This document shows, in pieces, positions 49,927 to 58,704 of a stretch of 64,000 bases of DNA (positions are counted from its first letter, which is position 1; each line of letters begins with the position of its first letter). The notes under the pieces are model-generated. The model worked only from the letters and a program-made list of their open reading frames with translations, was not told where the DNA came from and made no database searches. The stretch is taken from assembly GCA_027486755.1 (NCBI GenBank), contig JAIXOM010000059.1, positions 186,001-250,000 of the forward strand, in the 5' to 3' direction. The DNA is from Comamonadaceae bacterium (GTDB taxonomy: Bacteria > Pseudomonadota > Gammaproteobacteria > Burkholderiales > Burkholderiaceae_C). The position numbers and the translations under genes are program-made.

Positions 49927-50025
49927 GCTTGCTCAATAAGAAATAGGGGCAAGCCGCGCGGACATCGCAGCGGCCATGCCTTATCCTACCCGCTTCGCTC
50001 TTTTATTCATCGCCACCGACTCGCC

Positions 50026-50961
50026 ATGCCCGCACGACACTCCTTCAAACCGCACGGCGTGATCCCCGCCGTCTTGCTGCCCTTCTTCGACGACTTGAGC
50101 ATCGACGAGGCAAGTTTTCGCTCGCACCTGCGCGATGTGGCCAGCGTGCCGGGCATCAGTGCGATCACCATCAACGCCCACTCCACCGAAGCGGGCTCCT
50201 GCACCTTCGAGGAGCAAAAGCGGGTGCTGGCCATCACCCAGGACGAAGTCGGCGAGCGCCTGCCCATCGTCAACGGCATTTATTGCGACGGCAGCCTAGA
50301 GGCGCAGCGCCTGGCGCGCATGGCCGATGAGGGCGGCGCCTCGGCCCTGCTGGTGTTTCCTTCCGGAATCACCACCTTCGGCCAGCGACCGGAAATGGCC
50401 ATTGAGCATTTCAAGCGCATCGCCGCGGTGACCGACCTGCCGCTGATCGTCTTCCAATACAACCCGGCCGGCGGCCAGGGCTACCCGCTGGCGACCTTGC
50501 TGCGCATGGTCGATGAGGTGCCGACGATTGCGGCCATCAAGGACTGGAGCGGCGGCGCGCAGCTGGCCGACCGGCAGATCCGCGCGCTGCAAAGCCGTGA
50601 GCGGCCGGTCAATGTGCTGAGCACGCACAGTGCTTGGCTGTTCAGCTCTCTGGTGCTCGGTTGCAAGGGCTTGCTCTCGGGCAGTGGCTCGGTGATCGCC
50701 GATCTGCAGGCGCAGCTGTTCCGCGCGGTGCAAAACAAGGATCTGGCGCTGGCCCAGCAGATTCACGATCGCATCTATCACACCGCCGAGGTGTTCTACA
50801 GCGACCCCTTCGTTGACATGCACAACCGCATGAAGGAGGCGCTGGTGCTCATGGGCAAGCTGCCCCGAGCGGTGGTGCGACCACCGCTGGTCAAAATCCC
50901 GGCCGACGAGATCGAGCGCATCCGCCGCGCGCTGATTGCTGCTGGCCTGCTGCCTGCGTGA
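50026..50961 (+). CDS. DapA-like aldolase/lyase (dihydrodipicolinate synthase family)
   Basis: 311 residues. HGVIPAVLLPFFDDLSID is the family opening, the substrate Tyr is in IVFQYNPAGGQGYP (near 143), and the Schiff-base Lys is in IAAIKDWSGG (near 170). Instead of the GTTGE motif it has INAHSTEAGSC, so it does not make dihydrodipicolinate. It more likely handles pyruvate or another 2-oxo acid in a catabolic aldol or dehydration step. It starts a plus-strand run with a Bug gene and a malate/lactate dehydrogenase-like gene. Confidence 0.87.
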   Translation: MPARHSFKPHGVIPAVLLPFFDDLSIDEASFRSHLRDVASVPGISAITINAHSTEAGSCTFEEQKRVLAITQDEVGERLPIVNGIYCDGSLEAQRLARMADEGGASALLVFPSGITTFGQRPEMAIEHFKRIAAVTDLPLIVFQYNPAGGQGYPLATLLRMVDEVPTIAAIKDWSGGAQLADRQIRALQSRERPVNVLSTHSAWLFSSLVLGCKGLLSGSGSVIADLQAQLFRAVQNKDLALAQQIHDRIYHTAEVFYSDPFVDMHNRMKEALVLMGKLPRAVVRPPLVKIPADEIERIRRALIAAGLLPA

Positions 50962-50990
50962 ACCCTTCTGCAATAACCGGAGTTCTTGTC

Positions 50991-51998
50991 ATGACCTTTT
51001 CAACTGCGTTTTCCTCGGCCCGTCGCGCTCTGCTTGGCGCCACGGCCGGCCTCGCCGCTATGGGCGCGCTGAGCGCCTCATCGGCCTGGGCCCAGGCGCC
51101 TGCGGGCTATCCGGCCCGCCCACTCACCCTGGTCTGCCCTTTTGCCGCTGGCGGCTCGGCCGACATCATGGCGCGGCTGCTGGCGCAAAAGCTCAGTGAG
51201 GCCATAGGCAATCCGGTGGTGGTTGAAAACCGGCCCGGCGCCGGCGGTCTGGTGGGCGCAGCGGCGGTGGCGCGGGCCAGACCCGACGGCCACACCCTGT
51301 TGCTGGTCACCGGCGCCTACCCGGCCGCAGCCGCACTGGCCACCACTGCGTCCTTTGACTACCTCAAGGACGTCAGCATGATCTCCATGGTGACCTCCTA
51401 TCCCTTCATCATCAATGTGCCGGCCCAGTCGCCGTTCAAGACCTTCGCTGAGTTTGTGGCCCATGCCAAAAAGAACCCGGGCGTCTTGAACTACGCCAGC
51501 TCGGGGGTGGGATCGATCGGCCATCTGTCGGCCGAGTTGATGAACGCCATGGCCGGCATCGAGACAGTGCACATCCCGACCAAAGGCGGCAACACCGCCC
51601 TGAGCGAAGCCCTGGCCGGCCGGGTCGACTACCTGTTCGAGGCGCCCACCCTCTCGCTCAATTTCATCAAGACCGGCAAGCTGCGTGCGCTGGCGGCCAC
51701 TGGGCGCGAGCGTTACAAGCCCATGCCCGAGTTAGCCAACGTCAGTGAGTCGCTGCCTGGCTACGAGGTTTTCTCTTTCATCGGCCTGGGTACCACTGGC
51801 GGTAGCCCCGATGCAGTGGTGCAGTACCTCAATGCGCAGATGCGCAAGGTGCTCGAGCAGCCCGATATGGCGCGCCGTCTGCTCGAATTGGGCGGCGAGC
51901 CGCAGAGCAGTTCGGCCGAAGAGATGAACCGCTTTGTGGCCGCCGAATTGCGCAAGTGGCGCCAGGTGATTGATTCACGCAAGATCGAGCGGCAATGA
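50991..51998 (+). CDS. Bug/TctC-family binding protein
   Basis: 335 residues from ATG at 50991, preceded by CCGGAG. The leader contains SSARRALLGATAGLAAMGALSASSAWAQ, Tat-like with an RR pair. PFAAGGSADIMARLLAQKL, VVENRPGAGGLVG and RPDGHTLLLV are the family marks. It starts 29 bases after the DapA-like gene and overlaps the next gene by four bases, so the three are co-translated. Confidence 0.9.
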   Translation: MTFSTAFSSARRALLGATAGLAAMGALSASSAWAQAPAGYPARPLTLVCPFAAGGSADIMARLLAQKLSEAIGNPVVVENRPGAGGLVGAAAVARARPDGHTLLLVTGAYPAAAALATTASFDYLKDVSMISMVTSYPFIINVPAQSPFKTFAEFVAHAKKNPGVLNYASSGVGSIGHLSAELMNAMAGIETVHIPTKGGNTALSEALAGRVDYLFEAPTLSLNFIKTGKLRALAATGRERYKPMPELANVSESLPGYEVFSFIGLGTTGGSPDAVVQYLNAQMRKVLEQPDMARRLLELGGEPQSSSAEEMNRFVAAELRKWRQVIDSRKIERQ

Positions 51999-53038
51999 GC
52001 GAAGCAGCAGCGGTGCAGGCCCAGCGCCTGCAAGATTTTGTTCAAGCCCTGTTTGTGCATGCCGGGCTGTCAGCGCAGGCCGCCAACGATGTGGCCCGCG
52101 CCCTGATCTGGGCCGACCTGCGCGGTATCGACACCCACGGCGTGAGCCGGGTGGCGTTTTATCTGAACTTCATGCAAAAGGGCGTGATCAAGGTGCAGCC
52201 GCAGCGGCGCGTGCTGCATGAAACGCCAGCGGTGCAGGTGTTTGACGCCGACGCCAGCGCTGGCGCGGTGGCCATGTTCCATGCGGCCGAGCAGGCCGCG
52301 CTCAAGGCGCGTGCCCTGGGCCTGGGCCTGGTGATGGTGCGCGGCACCACCCACACCGGGGCCCTGGGCTGCTACACCCAGGCCCTGGCCCGGCAGGGCA
52401 TGGTGGGCATTGCGCTGGCCGCTTCGATTCCGCTGATGGCCTATCACGGCGCCAAGGCGGCTGGCGTGTCGACCGCACCGCTGTCCATTGCTGTGCCGGG
52501 TGCTGCCGACGAGCCCTTGATTCTGGACATGGCCAGTGGCGCGATGTCCATGGGCCAGCTGCGCGCCGCCAAGCAAAGCGGCACGCCGCTGCCCGCTGGC
52601 CTGGCGCTGAGCGAGCAGGGCGAGCCCACCACCGACCCGCAGCAAGCCAGCATCGTGCTGCCTATGGCCGGGCCCAAGGGCTCGGGCTTGGCGCTGATGT
52701 TTGAGCTGCTGTGCTCCCTGGTGGTGGGTAACCCCATCATTGCCGATTTCCTCAGCGACAAGCCGGGCGGGCGCAAGCACCGGCAGAACGCCTGGCTGCT
52801 GGCCATCGACATCAGCCGCTTCGGCGATGTGGCGCATTACCAGCAGGAGCTTGCTCGCACCGTGGCCGCATTGGCCGGCTTGCCGGCCAGTGTCCCGGGC
52901 GAGCCCGTGCGCATGCCCGGTGACCGGGGTCTGCAATGCCAGGCCGAGCGCCTGCGCGATGGCATACCGCTGCCGGCGGCGCTGTGCAAGGAGTTGGCCG
53001 CCTGCGCACGGCCCGAGGGTCTGGCCCTGCCTTGGTAG
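51995..53038 (+). CDS. Malate/L-lactate dehydrogenase-like protein (Ldh_2 family)
   Basis: 347 residues of the NAD(P)-dependent family that includes malate, L-sulfolactate, ureidoglycolate and delta-1-piperideine-2-carboxylate dehydrogenases. The catalytic His is in RGIDTHGVSR (near 48), VRGTTHTGALGCYTQAL is the cofactor region, and LPMAGPKGSGLALMFELL is typical. It would convert a 2-hydroxy (or 2-imino) acid to the 2-oxo form or back. Its substrate could be the product of the DapA-like aldolase two genes upstream. Confidence 0.88.
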   Translation: MSEAAAVQAQRLQDFVQALFVHAGLSAQAANDVARALIWADLRGIDTHGVSRVAFYLNFMQKGVIKVQPQRRVLHETPAVQVFDADASAGAVAMFHAAEQAALKARALGLGLVMVRGTTHTGALGCYTQALARQGMVGIALAASIPLMAYHGAKAAGVSTAPLSIAVPGAADEPLILDMASGAMSMGQLRAAKQSGTPLPAGLALSEQGEPTTDPQQASIVLPMAGPKGSGLALMFELLCSLVVGNPIIADFLSDKPGGRKHRQNAWLLAIDISRFGDVAHYQQELARTVAALAGLPASVPGEPVRMPGDRGLQCQAERLRDGIPLPAALCKELAACARPEGLALPW

Positions 53039-53077
53039 GGCCTTGCCTGCGCTTGTTGCGTTTTTAAAGGGCCTCAT

Positions 53078-54997
53078 TTGAGCGACACGGCTGATTTTTC
53101 TTTCACCGGCCAAGGCCTGCGGCAGGCGCTGGCACAGGCCCACCTGCCAGCCCTGATGCCGGCGATTGCCTGCCTGACCGGCGATTTGTCGGCGCTCGAT
53201 CCCGCCTGGCAGCCTGATCTGGCCGACCAGGCCCAGCGCCCGCAGGCGCAAGGCGGCTTGTCGGCCCAAGCCCAGCAGCTGGCGCGCGAGCGGGCTGAAC
53301 TGTTGCTCAGCCGCTGGCAGGCCCAGGGGTGTCCGAGCGCGCCCCAGTTGCCCCTGCCGGTGCTCCAGCAGATCATGGGTTTTGTCACCGGCGCGGTAGA
53401 CCCGCAGGTGGCAGACCTGCTCCTGCACGAACTGGGCATGGCCGTACCGGTGGGCGAGGGCGTGGGCGTGCCCGAGCGCCTGGGTCTACCGGCCGACTTT
53501 CAGGTGGTGGTCATCGGTGCCGGCATGTCGGGTCTGGTGTCCTCCTGGCATCTGCAGCGGCTGGGCATTGCCCACACGGTGCTGGAGCGCCAAGCCGAGA
53601 TCGGCGGCGTCTGGGTTGAGAACCACTACCCTGGCGCCAGGCTCGATACCAGCAACTTCTGCTACAGCTACTCCTTCGCACAGGATGCGGGCTGGCGCCA
53701 TTTTTTCTCGCCGCGCGACGAAGTTCAGCGCTACTTCCAGGAGCTCGCCGCCAAGCGAGGTCTGCTCAGGCATATTCAGCTGAGCACCGAAGTGCAGTCC
53801 CTGCGCTACGACGAGGCCCAGTGCTTGTGGCACATCGACATCGTGCAGGGCGGGCAGCGGCGCAGCTTGCGCGCCCATGCGGTCATCAGCGCGGTCGGCC
53901 AGCTCAACAAGCCGCGCCTGCCCGACATTGAAGGGCGCGAACGCTTTACCGGCCCCGCCTGGCATACCGCCCGCTGGCGCCATGATGTACCGCTCAAGGG
54001 CTTGCGGGTCGGCGTCATTGGCACTGGGGCCAGCGCCTTTCAGGTGATCCCACGCATCGCGGGTGAGGTGCAGTCGCTCACTGTGTTTCAGCGCACGCCG
54101 CCTTGGGTGATCAAGACACCGGCCTACAACCAGGAGCTGCCGGCCGGCCTGCACTGGCTGCTCGCCAGCCTGCCGGGCTACAACGCCTGGTACCGCTTTG
54201 AGCAGTTCTGGGTGGCGGTTGAAGGCCGCCGGCGCTATTCGGTGGTCGATCCCGATTGGCAGCAAGCGGGCTCGGTGTCGGCGCTCAACCAGCAGCTGCG
54301 CCAAATGCTCGAGGCCGAGCTCGACCAGGCCTACGCTGGTCGGCCCGATCTGCGCCGGCTCATGACGCCCGACTATCCGCCTTACGGCAAACGCATGCTG
54401 CGTGACGACGGCACCTGGTCGGATGCTCTAAAACGCAGCAATGTGACCGTGGTCAGCGAGCCGATTGCGCGCATCACTGAAAGCGCGGTGGTTTGCCGTG
54501 GCGGCAGCGTGCATGAGCTCGACGTGATCATCTACGGCACCGGCTTTCATGCCTCGCAGTTCCTCAATTCGCTGCAGGTCACAGGCCGTGGCGGCGTCGA
54601 TTTGCATGCGCAGTGGGGCGTGGACGCGCAGGCCTATCAAGGCGTGTGCGTGCCCAATTTTCCCAATCTCTTCATGCTCTACGGGCCCAACACCAACCTG
54701 ATCACCAATGGCAGCCTGGTGCTGTTTTCCGAGATTGAGATTGAATACATCCTTCGCTGCTTGGCGAGTCTGGGGCAGCGCGGTGCGCGTGCGATGGAAG
54801 TCAGCGCAGCGGCCAGTCAGCGCTATGACGAGCGGATCGATGCCCAGACCCGGCGCATGGCTTACGGCGTCGACGGGGTGAGCAACTGGTACAAATCGGC
54901 CACCGGTCGGGTGACGCAGAACTGGCCGTTCAGCACGGTGGACTTCTGGCGCCAGATGCAGTTGGTTAAGACCGAAGATTTCTCATTCTGGCCCTGA
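53078..54997 (+). CDS. Baeyer-Villiger-type flavoprotein monooxygenase with HAPMO-like extension (BVMO 3)
   Basis: 639 residues with a TTG start, six bases after AAAGGG. GAGMSG (first Rossmann) is near residue 149, the fingerprint FTGPAWHTARWR near 288 keeps F-G-H-W but has Arg where Pro or Asp is usual, and GTGASA follows near 313. The N-terminal extension has LPALMPAIACLTGD, as in BVMO 1. FPNLFMLYGPNTNLITNGS near the end is typical. It lies 39 bases after the malate/lactate dehydrogenase-like gene, so it is probably in that operon. In overall pattern it is closer to BVMO 1 than to BVMO 2. Confidence 0.88.
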   Translation: MSDTADFSFTGQGLRQALAQAHLPALMPAIACLTGDLSALDPAWQPDLADQAQRPQAQGGLSAQAQQLARERAELLLSRWQAQGCPSAPQLPLPVLQQIMGFVTGAVDPQVADLLLHELGMAVPVGEGVGVPERLGLPADFQVVVIGAGMSGLVSSWHLQRLGIAHTVLERQAEIGGVWVENHYPGARLDTSNFCYSYSFAQDAGWRHFFSPRDEVQRYFQELAAKRGLLRHIQLSTEVQSLRYDEAQCLWHIDIVQGGQRRSLRAHAVISAVGQLNKPRLPDIEGRERFTGPAWHTARWRHDVPLKGLRVGVIGTGASAFQVIPRIAGEVQSLTVFQRTPPWVIKTPAYNQELPAGLHWLLASLPGYNAWYRFEQFWVAVEGRRRYSVVDPDWQQAGSVSALNQQLRQMLEAELDQAYAGRPDLRRLMTPDYPPYGKRMLRDDGTWSDALKRSNVTVVSEPIARITESAVVCRGGSVHELDVIIYGTGFHASQFLNSLQVTGRGGVDLHAQWGVDAQAYQGVCVPNFPNLFMLYGPNTNLITNGSLVLFSEIEIEYILRCLASLGQRGARAMEVSAAASQRYDERIDAQTRRMAYGVDGVSNWYKSATGRVTQNWPFSTVDFWRQMQLVKTEDFSFWP

Positions 54998-55106
54998 GTC
55001 GTACACGGACATGACCCGAAACTACATAAGGGCTTGCCCGTGCACAGCCACCCTGGATCGGGCTTCGGTTAGATTTGATCGTTTTGTCATCAACGAAGGT
55101 CTCTTC

Positions 55107-56081
55107 ATGAAGCGTTTTGTTCTGGGCCAAAGTCTGATCGCTTTTTTTCTGCTGCTCGGGCTCGGCATGCCGGCATTTGGGCAAGCTTTTCCCAACAAGG
55201 CCATCACCTTGGTAGTGCCTGCGCCACCGGGCGGCGTGGTGGATGCGACCGGTCGGCTTCTGGGCGAGGCCATGTCGCGCCAACTCGGCCAACCGGTGGT
55301 GATTGATAACCGCGGTGGCGCCAGCGGCAACATCGGCTACAGCCATGCTGCACGGGCTTCGGCCGATGGCTACACCTTGCTAACCTCCTACTCCGCTTTC
55401 CATTTGGGCAACCCCTCGCTGTTTCCCAAGCCGGGCTGGGCCCAGAGCGATTTTGTCCCCATCGCCATGGCCGCTGCGGCGACCAATGTGATTGCAGTGC
55501 ATCCTTCGATACCCGCCAACACCCTGGGGGAGCTGATCGCTTATCTGAGGAGCAACCCGGACAAGGTGTCCTACGCATCACAAGGCTCGGGCTCCTTGGC
55601 CCATGTTGGCACTGAGATCTTCAAGGCCCAGACCGCCACCAGCATGGTGCATGTGCCTTACAGAGGCTCGGGTCCTGCTATCCAGGACATGCTCTCCGGC
55701 CAGGTGCAGTTGTTCATCACCACCCCGCCTTCGGTGATGCAGCACATCCAGGCCGGCAAACTCAAGGGCATTGCGGTAACAGGAAAGACGCGTCACCCCG
55801 GACTGCCGCAGGTACCGACCACTGCCGAGGCGGGGCTGCCTGGCTTTGAGTTGGAAGGCTGGGTGGCTTTGTTTGCCCCGGCGGGTACTCCGGCCGAAGC
55901 GGTCAGCCGCTTGGCTTCGGCAGTCAAGTCCTCGGTGGAGACGCCGGAAGTCATCGCCAAGGCCAGGGCGGCTGGGCTCGAGATACGCTACCTTCCTCCC
56001 GCTGCCCTGCAGGAATTGGTTCGCGCAGAGACTGCCGGCTGGGCCACTACCATCAAGAGCGCCAATATTTCGGTGCAATGA
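55107..56081 (+). CDS. Bug/TctC-family binding protein
   Basis: 324 residues from ATG at 55107, with GAAGG upstream. The leader has a strongly hydrophobic core, SLIAFFLLLGLGMPAFGQ, a Sec signal. PAPPGGVVDATGRLLGEAM, VIDNRGGASGNIG and SADGYTLLTSY match the family. The next gene begins four bases after its stop. The pair binding protein/flavoprotein suggests uptake and oxidation of the same acid. Confidence 0.9.
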   Translation: MKRFVLGQSLIAFFLLLGLGMPAFGQAFPNKAITLVVPAPPGGVVDATGRLLGEAMSRQLGQPVVIDNRGGASGNIGYSHAARASADGYTLLTSYSAFHLGNPSLFPKPGWAQSDFVPIAMAAAATNVIAVHPSIPANTLGELIAYLRSNPDKVSYASQGSGSLAHVGTEIFKAQTATSMVHVPYRGSGPAIQDMLSGQVQLFITTPPSVMQHIQAGKLKGIAVTGKTRHPGLPQVPTTAEAGLPGFELEGWVALFAPAGTPAEAVSRLASAVKSSVETPEVIAKARAAGLEIRYLPPAALQELVRAETAGWATTIKSANISVQ

Positions 56082-56085
56082 GTGT

Positions 56086-57411
56086 TTGAAACAAGATCTG
56101 GCTATTTTGGGTGCCGGCGCAGCCGGCATGTTCGTGGCGCTCGCTGCGCAGGCGCGCGGCTTGCGCGTGGCCCTGATCGAGCCTCGGGCCGACCTGCCCA
56201 ATAACCTGGCCATCAGCGGTGGGCTGCTGCCGGTGGCAGGTTCTGCCTTGCAGCGTGCAGCCGGTGTGTCAGACAGCCCCGAGGCCTGGCTGGCCGACTT
56301 GCGCCAATTTGCTCCGGGCATGGTCAATGAACAGATTGCCGAGGCTGTGGCGCTGGCCTTGCCCGCAGCCTGCGACTTTTTGCAGGCCCAGTGCGCCGCG
56401 CCGCTGCGCTTTCTGCCCGATATGGTGGCCCCCGGCCATGGCCAGCGACGCTTTCACAGTGTGCAGCCGGCCTCAGGCCTGGCACTGCATCAGTGGTTGC
56501 GCCAGGCGGTGCGCAGCGCGCCGGGCATCAGTTGGTTGGAAGCCAGTGCCGAGGTCGAGCGCAGCGGTGTCGGCTTTGAGTTAAGCAGTCCTCAGGGTCT
56601 GTTTGCTGATTTGCGAGCTGATCAACTGGTGCTGGCGGGCGGCGGCTTTGGCGCCAATACGGCCATGGTTGCGCAGTACATCCCCGGCATGGGTGGGGCG
56701 CTGCACAACGGCTCGGCCACCAACGACGGCAGCACCATCGCCCTGGGTCTGCGCTGGGGCGCGCAGCTCTGGGGCATGGATGGCTATCAGGGCCAGGGCC
56801 ATACCAACCCGGGCGGCGTCACCCGGCTGGGCATGGGCATCCCCTCGCTGGGCGGCATTCTGGTCAACCGTGAGGGACGGCGCTTCGTGGCCGAAGACAT
56901 CGGCCCTTCGGCGCTCGCGCCCCAGGTGCTGGCGCAAAGCGGCGGTATCGCGCTGGAGCTGTTTGACCAGGCCATTGAAGACCAGTTGGGCAACCACTCG
57001 GCCTATCAGCAGGCGCGGCAGGCTGGCTGCGTGATGAGTGCGCAGACCCTGCCTGAATTGGCGGCATTGGCTGGCATAGACCCAGCGGTGCTACAGCACA
57101 CTTTGGATGAGGTGGCCGCTTGCGCGCAAGGGCAAGCCGACCGCCTGGGTCGGCGCTCATTTGCCCGCGTGCTTGGCGCGCCCTGGAGGGCGTCCTGGGT
57201 GACCGGGGCGCTCTCGCACACCCAGGGCGGTCTGCTCACCGATGCCCATGGCGCGGTGCTGCACGAAAGTGGTCAGCGCCTACCTGGCGTGTTCTCGGCT
57301 GGCGGCTGCGCGGCCGGCCTGTCGGGCCGGGGCGCCGACGGTTATCTGCCCGGCAACGGTCTGGCGCAGGCCTTTGGTCTGGGCTGGCGGGTGGCGCAGG
57401 CTTTGTGCTGA
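56086..57411 (+). CDS. FAD-dependent dehydrogenase of the fumarate reductase flavoprotein family
   Basis: 441 residues with a TTG start at 56086 (LKQDLAILGAGAAGM); no ATG is available and no clear Shine-Dalgarno is seen, so it may depend on coupling to the Bug gene. GAGAAGMFVALAAQARGLRVALIE binds FAD, and ASGLALHQWLRQAV and GVFSAGGCAAGLSGRGADGYLPGNGLAQA form the later flavin contacts. It is shorter than the flavoprotein at 19509 and only distantly similar. Dehydrogenation next to a carbonyl or carboxylate is expected. Confidence 0.82.
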   Translation: MKQDLAILGAGAAGMFVALAAQARGLRVALIEPRADLPNNLAISGGLLPVAGSALQRAAGVSDSPEAWLADLRQFAPGMVNEQIAEAVALALPAACDFLQAQCAAPLRFLPDMVAPGHGQRRFHSVQPASGLALHQWLRQAVRSAPGISWLEASAEVERSGVGFELSSPQGLFADLRADQLVLAGGGFGANTAMVAQYIPGMGGALHNGSATNDGSTIALGLRWGAQLWGMDGYQGQGHTNPGGVTRLGMGIPSLGGILVNREGRRFVAEDIGPSALAPQVLAQSGGIALELFDQAIEDQLGNHSAYQQARQAGCVMSAQTLPELAALAGIDPAVLQHTLDEVAACAQGQADRLGRRSFARVLGAPWRASWVTGALSHTQGGLLTDAHGAVLHESGQRLPGVFSAGGCAAGLSGRGADGYLPGNGLAQAFGLGWRVAQALC

Positions 57412-57433
57412 TTGCGCCGAGCATGTGCGGGGG

Positions 57434-58693
57434 TCACAGCCCTTGTTCGGGCAACTCGATCAGAGCGCGCGGCAGGCTCCAGGCCGGCTCGGCGCCATGT
57501 TCGGTGATGAGGAACTGGTCTTCGATGATGAAGCCGCCTTCGCCGTCGACATACACCGGCGTCTCAAAGGCCAGCACCATGCCCGCCTCGATAGCCTCAT
57601 GGGCCTGCGCGGCAATGAAGGGCGGCACCTCGCAAAACGTGTCATGGCCCAGGCTGTGGCCGTAGTGGCCACGGCTAAAGCCAGCAAAGCCGGCCTTGTG
57701 GATGGCACGCGTGGCGCGGGCATGCACATCGCTGAGCAGATGGCCGGGCTTGAGCACTTCGATGCCAGCAGCAAAAGCGTCTTCCAGGGCCTGCATGATC
57801 TGGCGGGTGCGGGGCCTGGCCTTGCCCAGCACATAGGTGCGGCCGCTGTCTGAGCTATAGCCCTCGATCAGGCAGCCGACATCGAACTTGAGCACATCGC
57901 CCGTAGCGATCTGCCCGCCCCCTTGCCAGGGCAGCGGTCCCACCGTGGTGTATTCCCATTGGCCGGACAGGCGCACGCCCCGGCGCTGCACCTCGGCGGC
58001 CACGCCGTCCTTCCAGGCTTGCGCAATCGCATCGCGGTGCATGCCGGTGCGCACGCTGGCCACCGCGCGGCGCATGCCGGCTTCGGCCAAGGCCGCGGCC
58101 TGCTGCAGCAAAGCGATTTCACGCGCGCTTTTGACCGCCTTGATGCGGGCGATCACCGCGCTGGCATCGACCCAGCGCAGCCCGGGCAGGACCTCCTGCA
58201 GCAGGGCAAAGTCGCTGGCTGGCCAGAAGTCCAGGTCCAGCCCGATGCGCGCATCGGCCAGGCCCCGCTCGCGCAGCAGGACACCGAGTTGCTCGAAGGA
58301 GCGGCGAGCATCAAAGGCCGCAGGCCGGGCAAAACCGGCGGGCCGGCCATCGGCCCGCCAAGCGCGCTGCATCAACTCGGCCGCGCCTTCGCTGCTGTCC
58401 AGCCAGGGGCGGATGTCGGCGGTTTCGACCCAGTCGCTGTGGGTCAGTACCTGCGCCTGGCCCAAGGCGCGCCGTGCATGCGGGGCAAACAACTCGGTGG
58501 CCACCGCCGCAATCGGCTCGCCAGCGGCCGCTGGCACCAAGGCCAGGGCCGAGCCTGCGCGTCGAAAGAAAGAGGCCACGCCCGGCGGCGCGCCGGTGGC
58601 CCAGGCAAAGCTTTCGGGCTTGGCAAGTACCAGGGCGTCGATGGCGGCCTCGCGCAGCAATCGCTGGGCGCGTTGGCGTGGCACGTCACTCAT
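57434..58693 (-). CDS. M24-family metallopeptidase (Xaa-Pro peptidase/creatinase-like)
   Basis: 419 residues. The N-terminal ~170 residues form the creatinase-like domain. The catalytic domain keeps all five metal ligands: Asp in VLKFDVGC, Asp in SSDSGRTY, His in HYGHSLGHD, Glu in AFETPVYVD and Glu in FIIEDQFLI. It may be a proline peptidase or a C-N hydrolase similar to creatinase. It lies 11 bases behind the DctM gene, in the TRAP operon, which suggests that the transporter brings in its substrate. Confidence 0.9.
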   Translation of the reverse strand: MSDVPRQRAQRLLREAAIDALVLAKPESFAWATGAPPGVASFFRRAGSALALVPAAAGEPIAAVATELFAPHARRALGQAQVLTHSDWVETADIRPWLDSSEGAAELMQRAWRADGRPAGFARPAAFDARRSFEQLGVLLRERGLADARIGLDLDFWPASDFALLQEVLPGLRWVDASAVIARIKAVKSAREIALLQQAAALAEAGMRRAVASVRTGMHRDAIAQAWKDGVAAEVQRRGVRLSGQWEYTTVGPLPWQGGGQIATGDVLKFDVGCLIEGYSSDSGRTYVLGKARPRTRQIMQALEDAFAAGIEVLKPGHLLSDVHARATRAIHKAGFAGFSRGHYGHSLGHDTFCEVPPFIAAQAHEAIEAGMVLAFETPVYVDGEGGFIIEDQFLITEHGAEPAWSLPRALIELPEQGL

Positions 58694-58704
58694 GGCCAGG
58701 GCTC

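Noticed and set aside
50026-50961. Assigning the DapA-like gene to lysine biosynthesis
   Set aside because: The GTTGE motif is replaced and the neighbours are catabolic genes.
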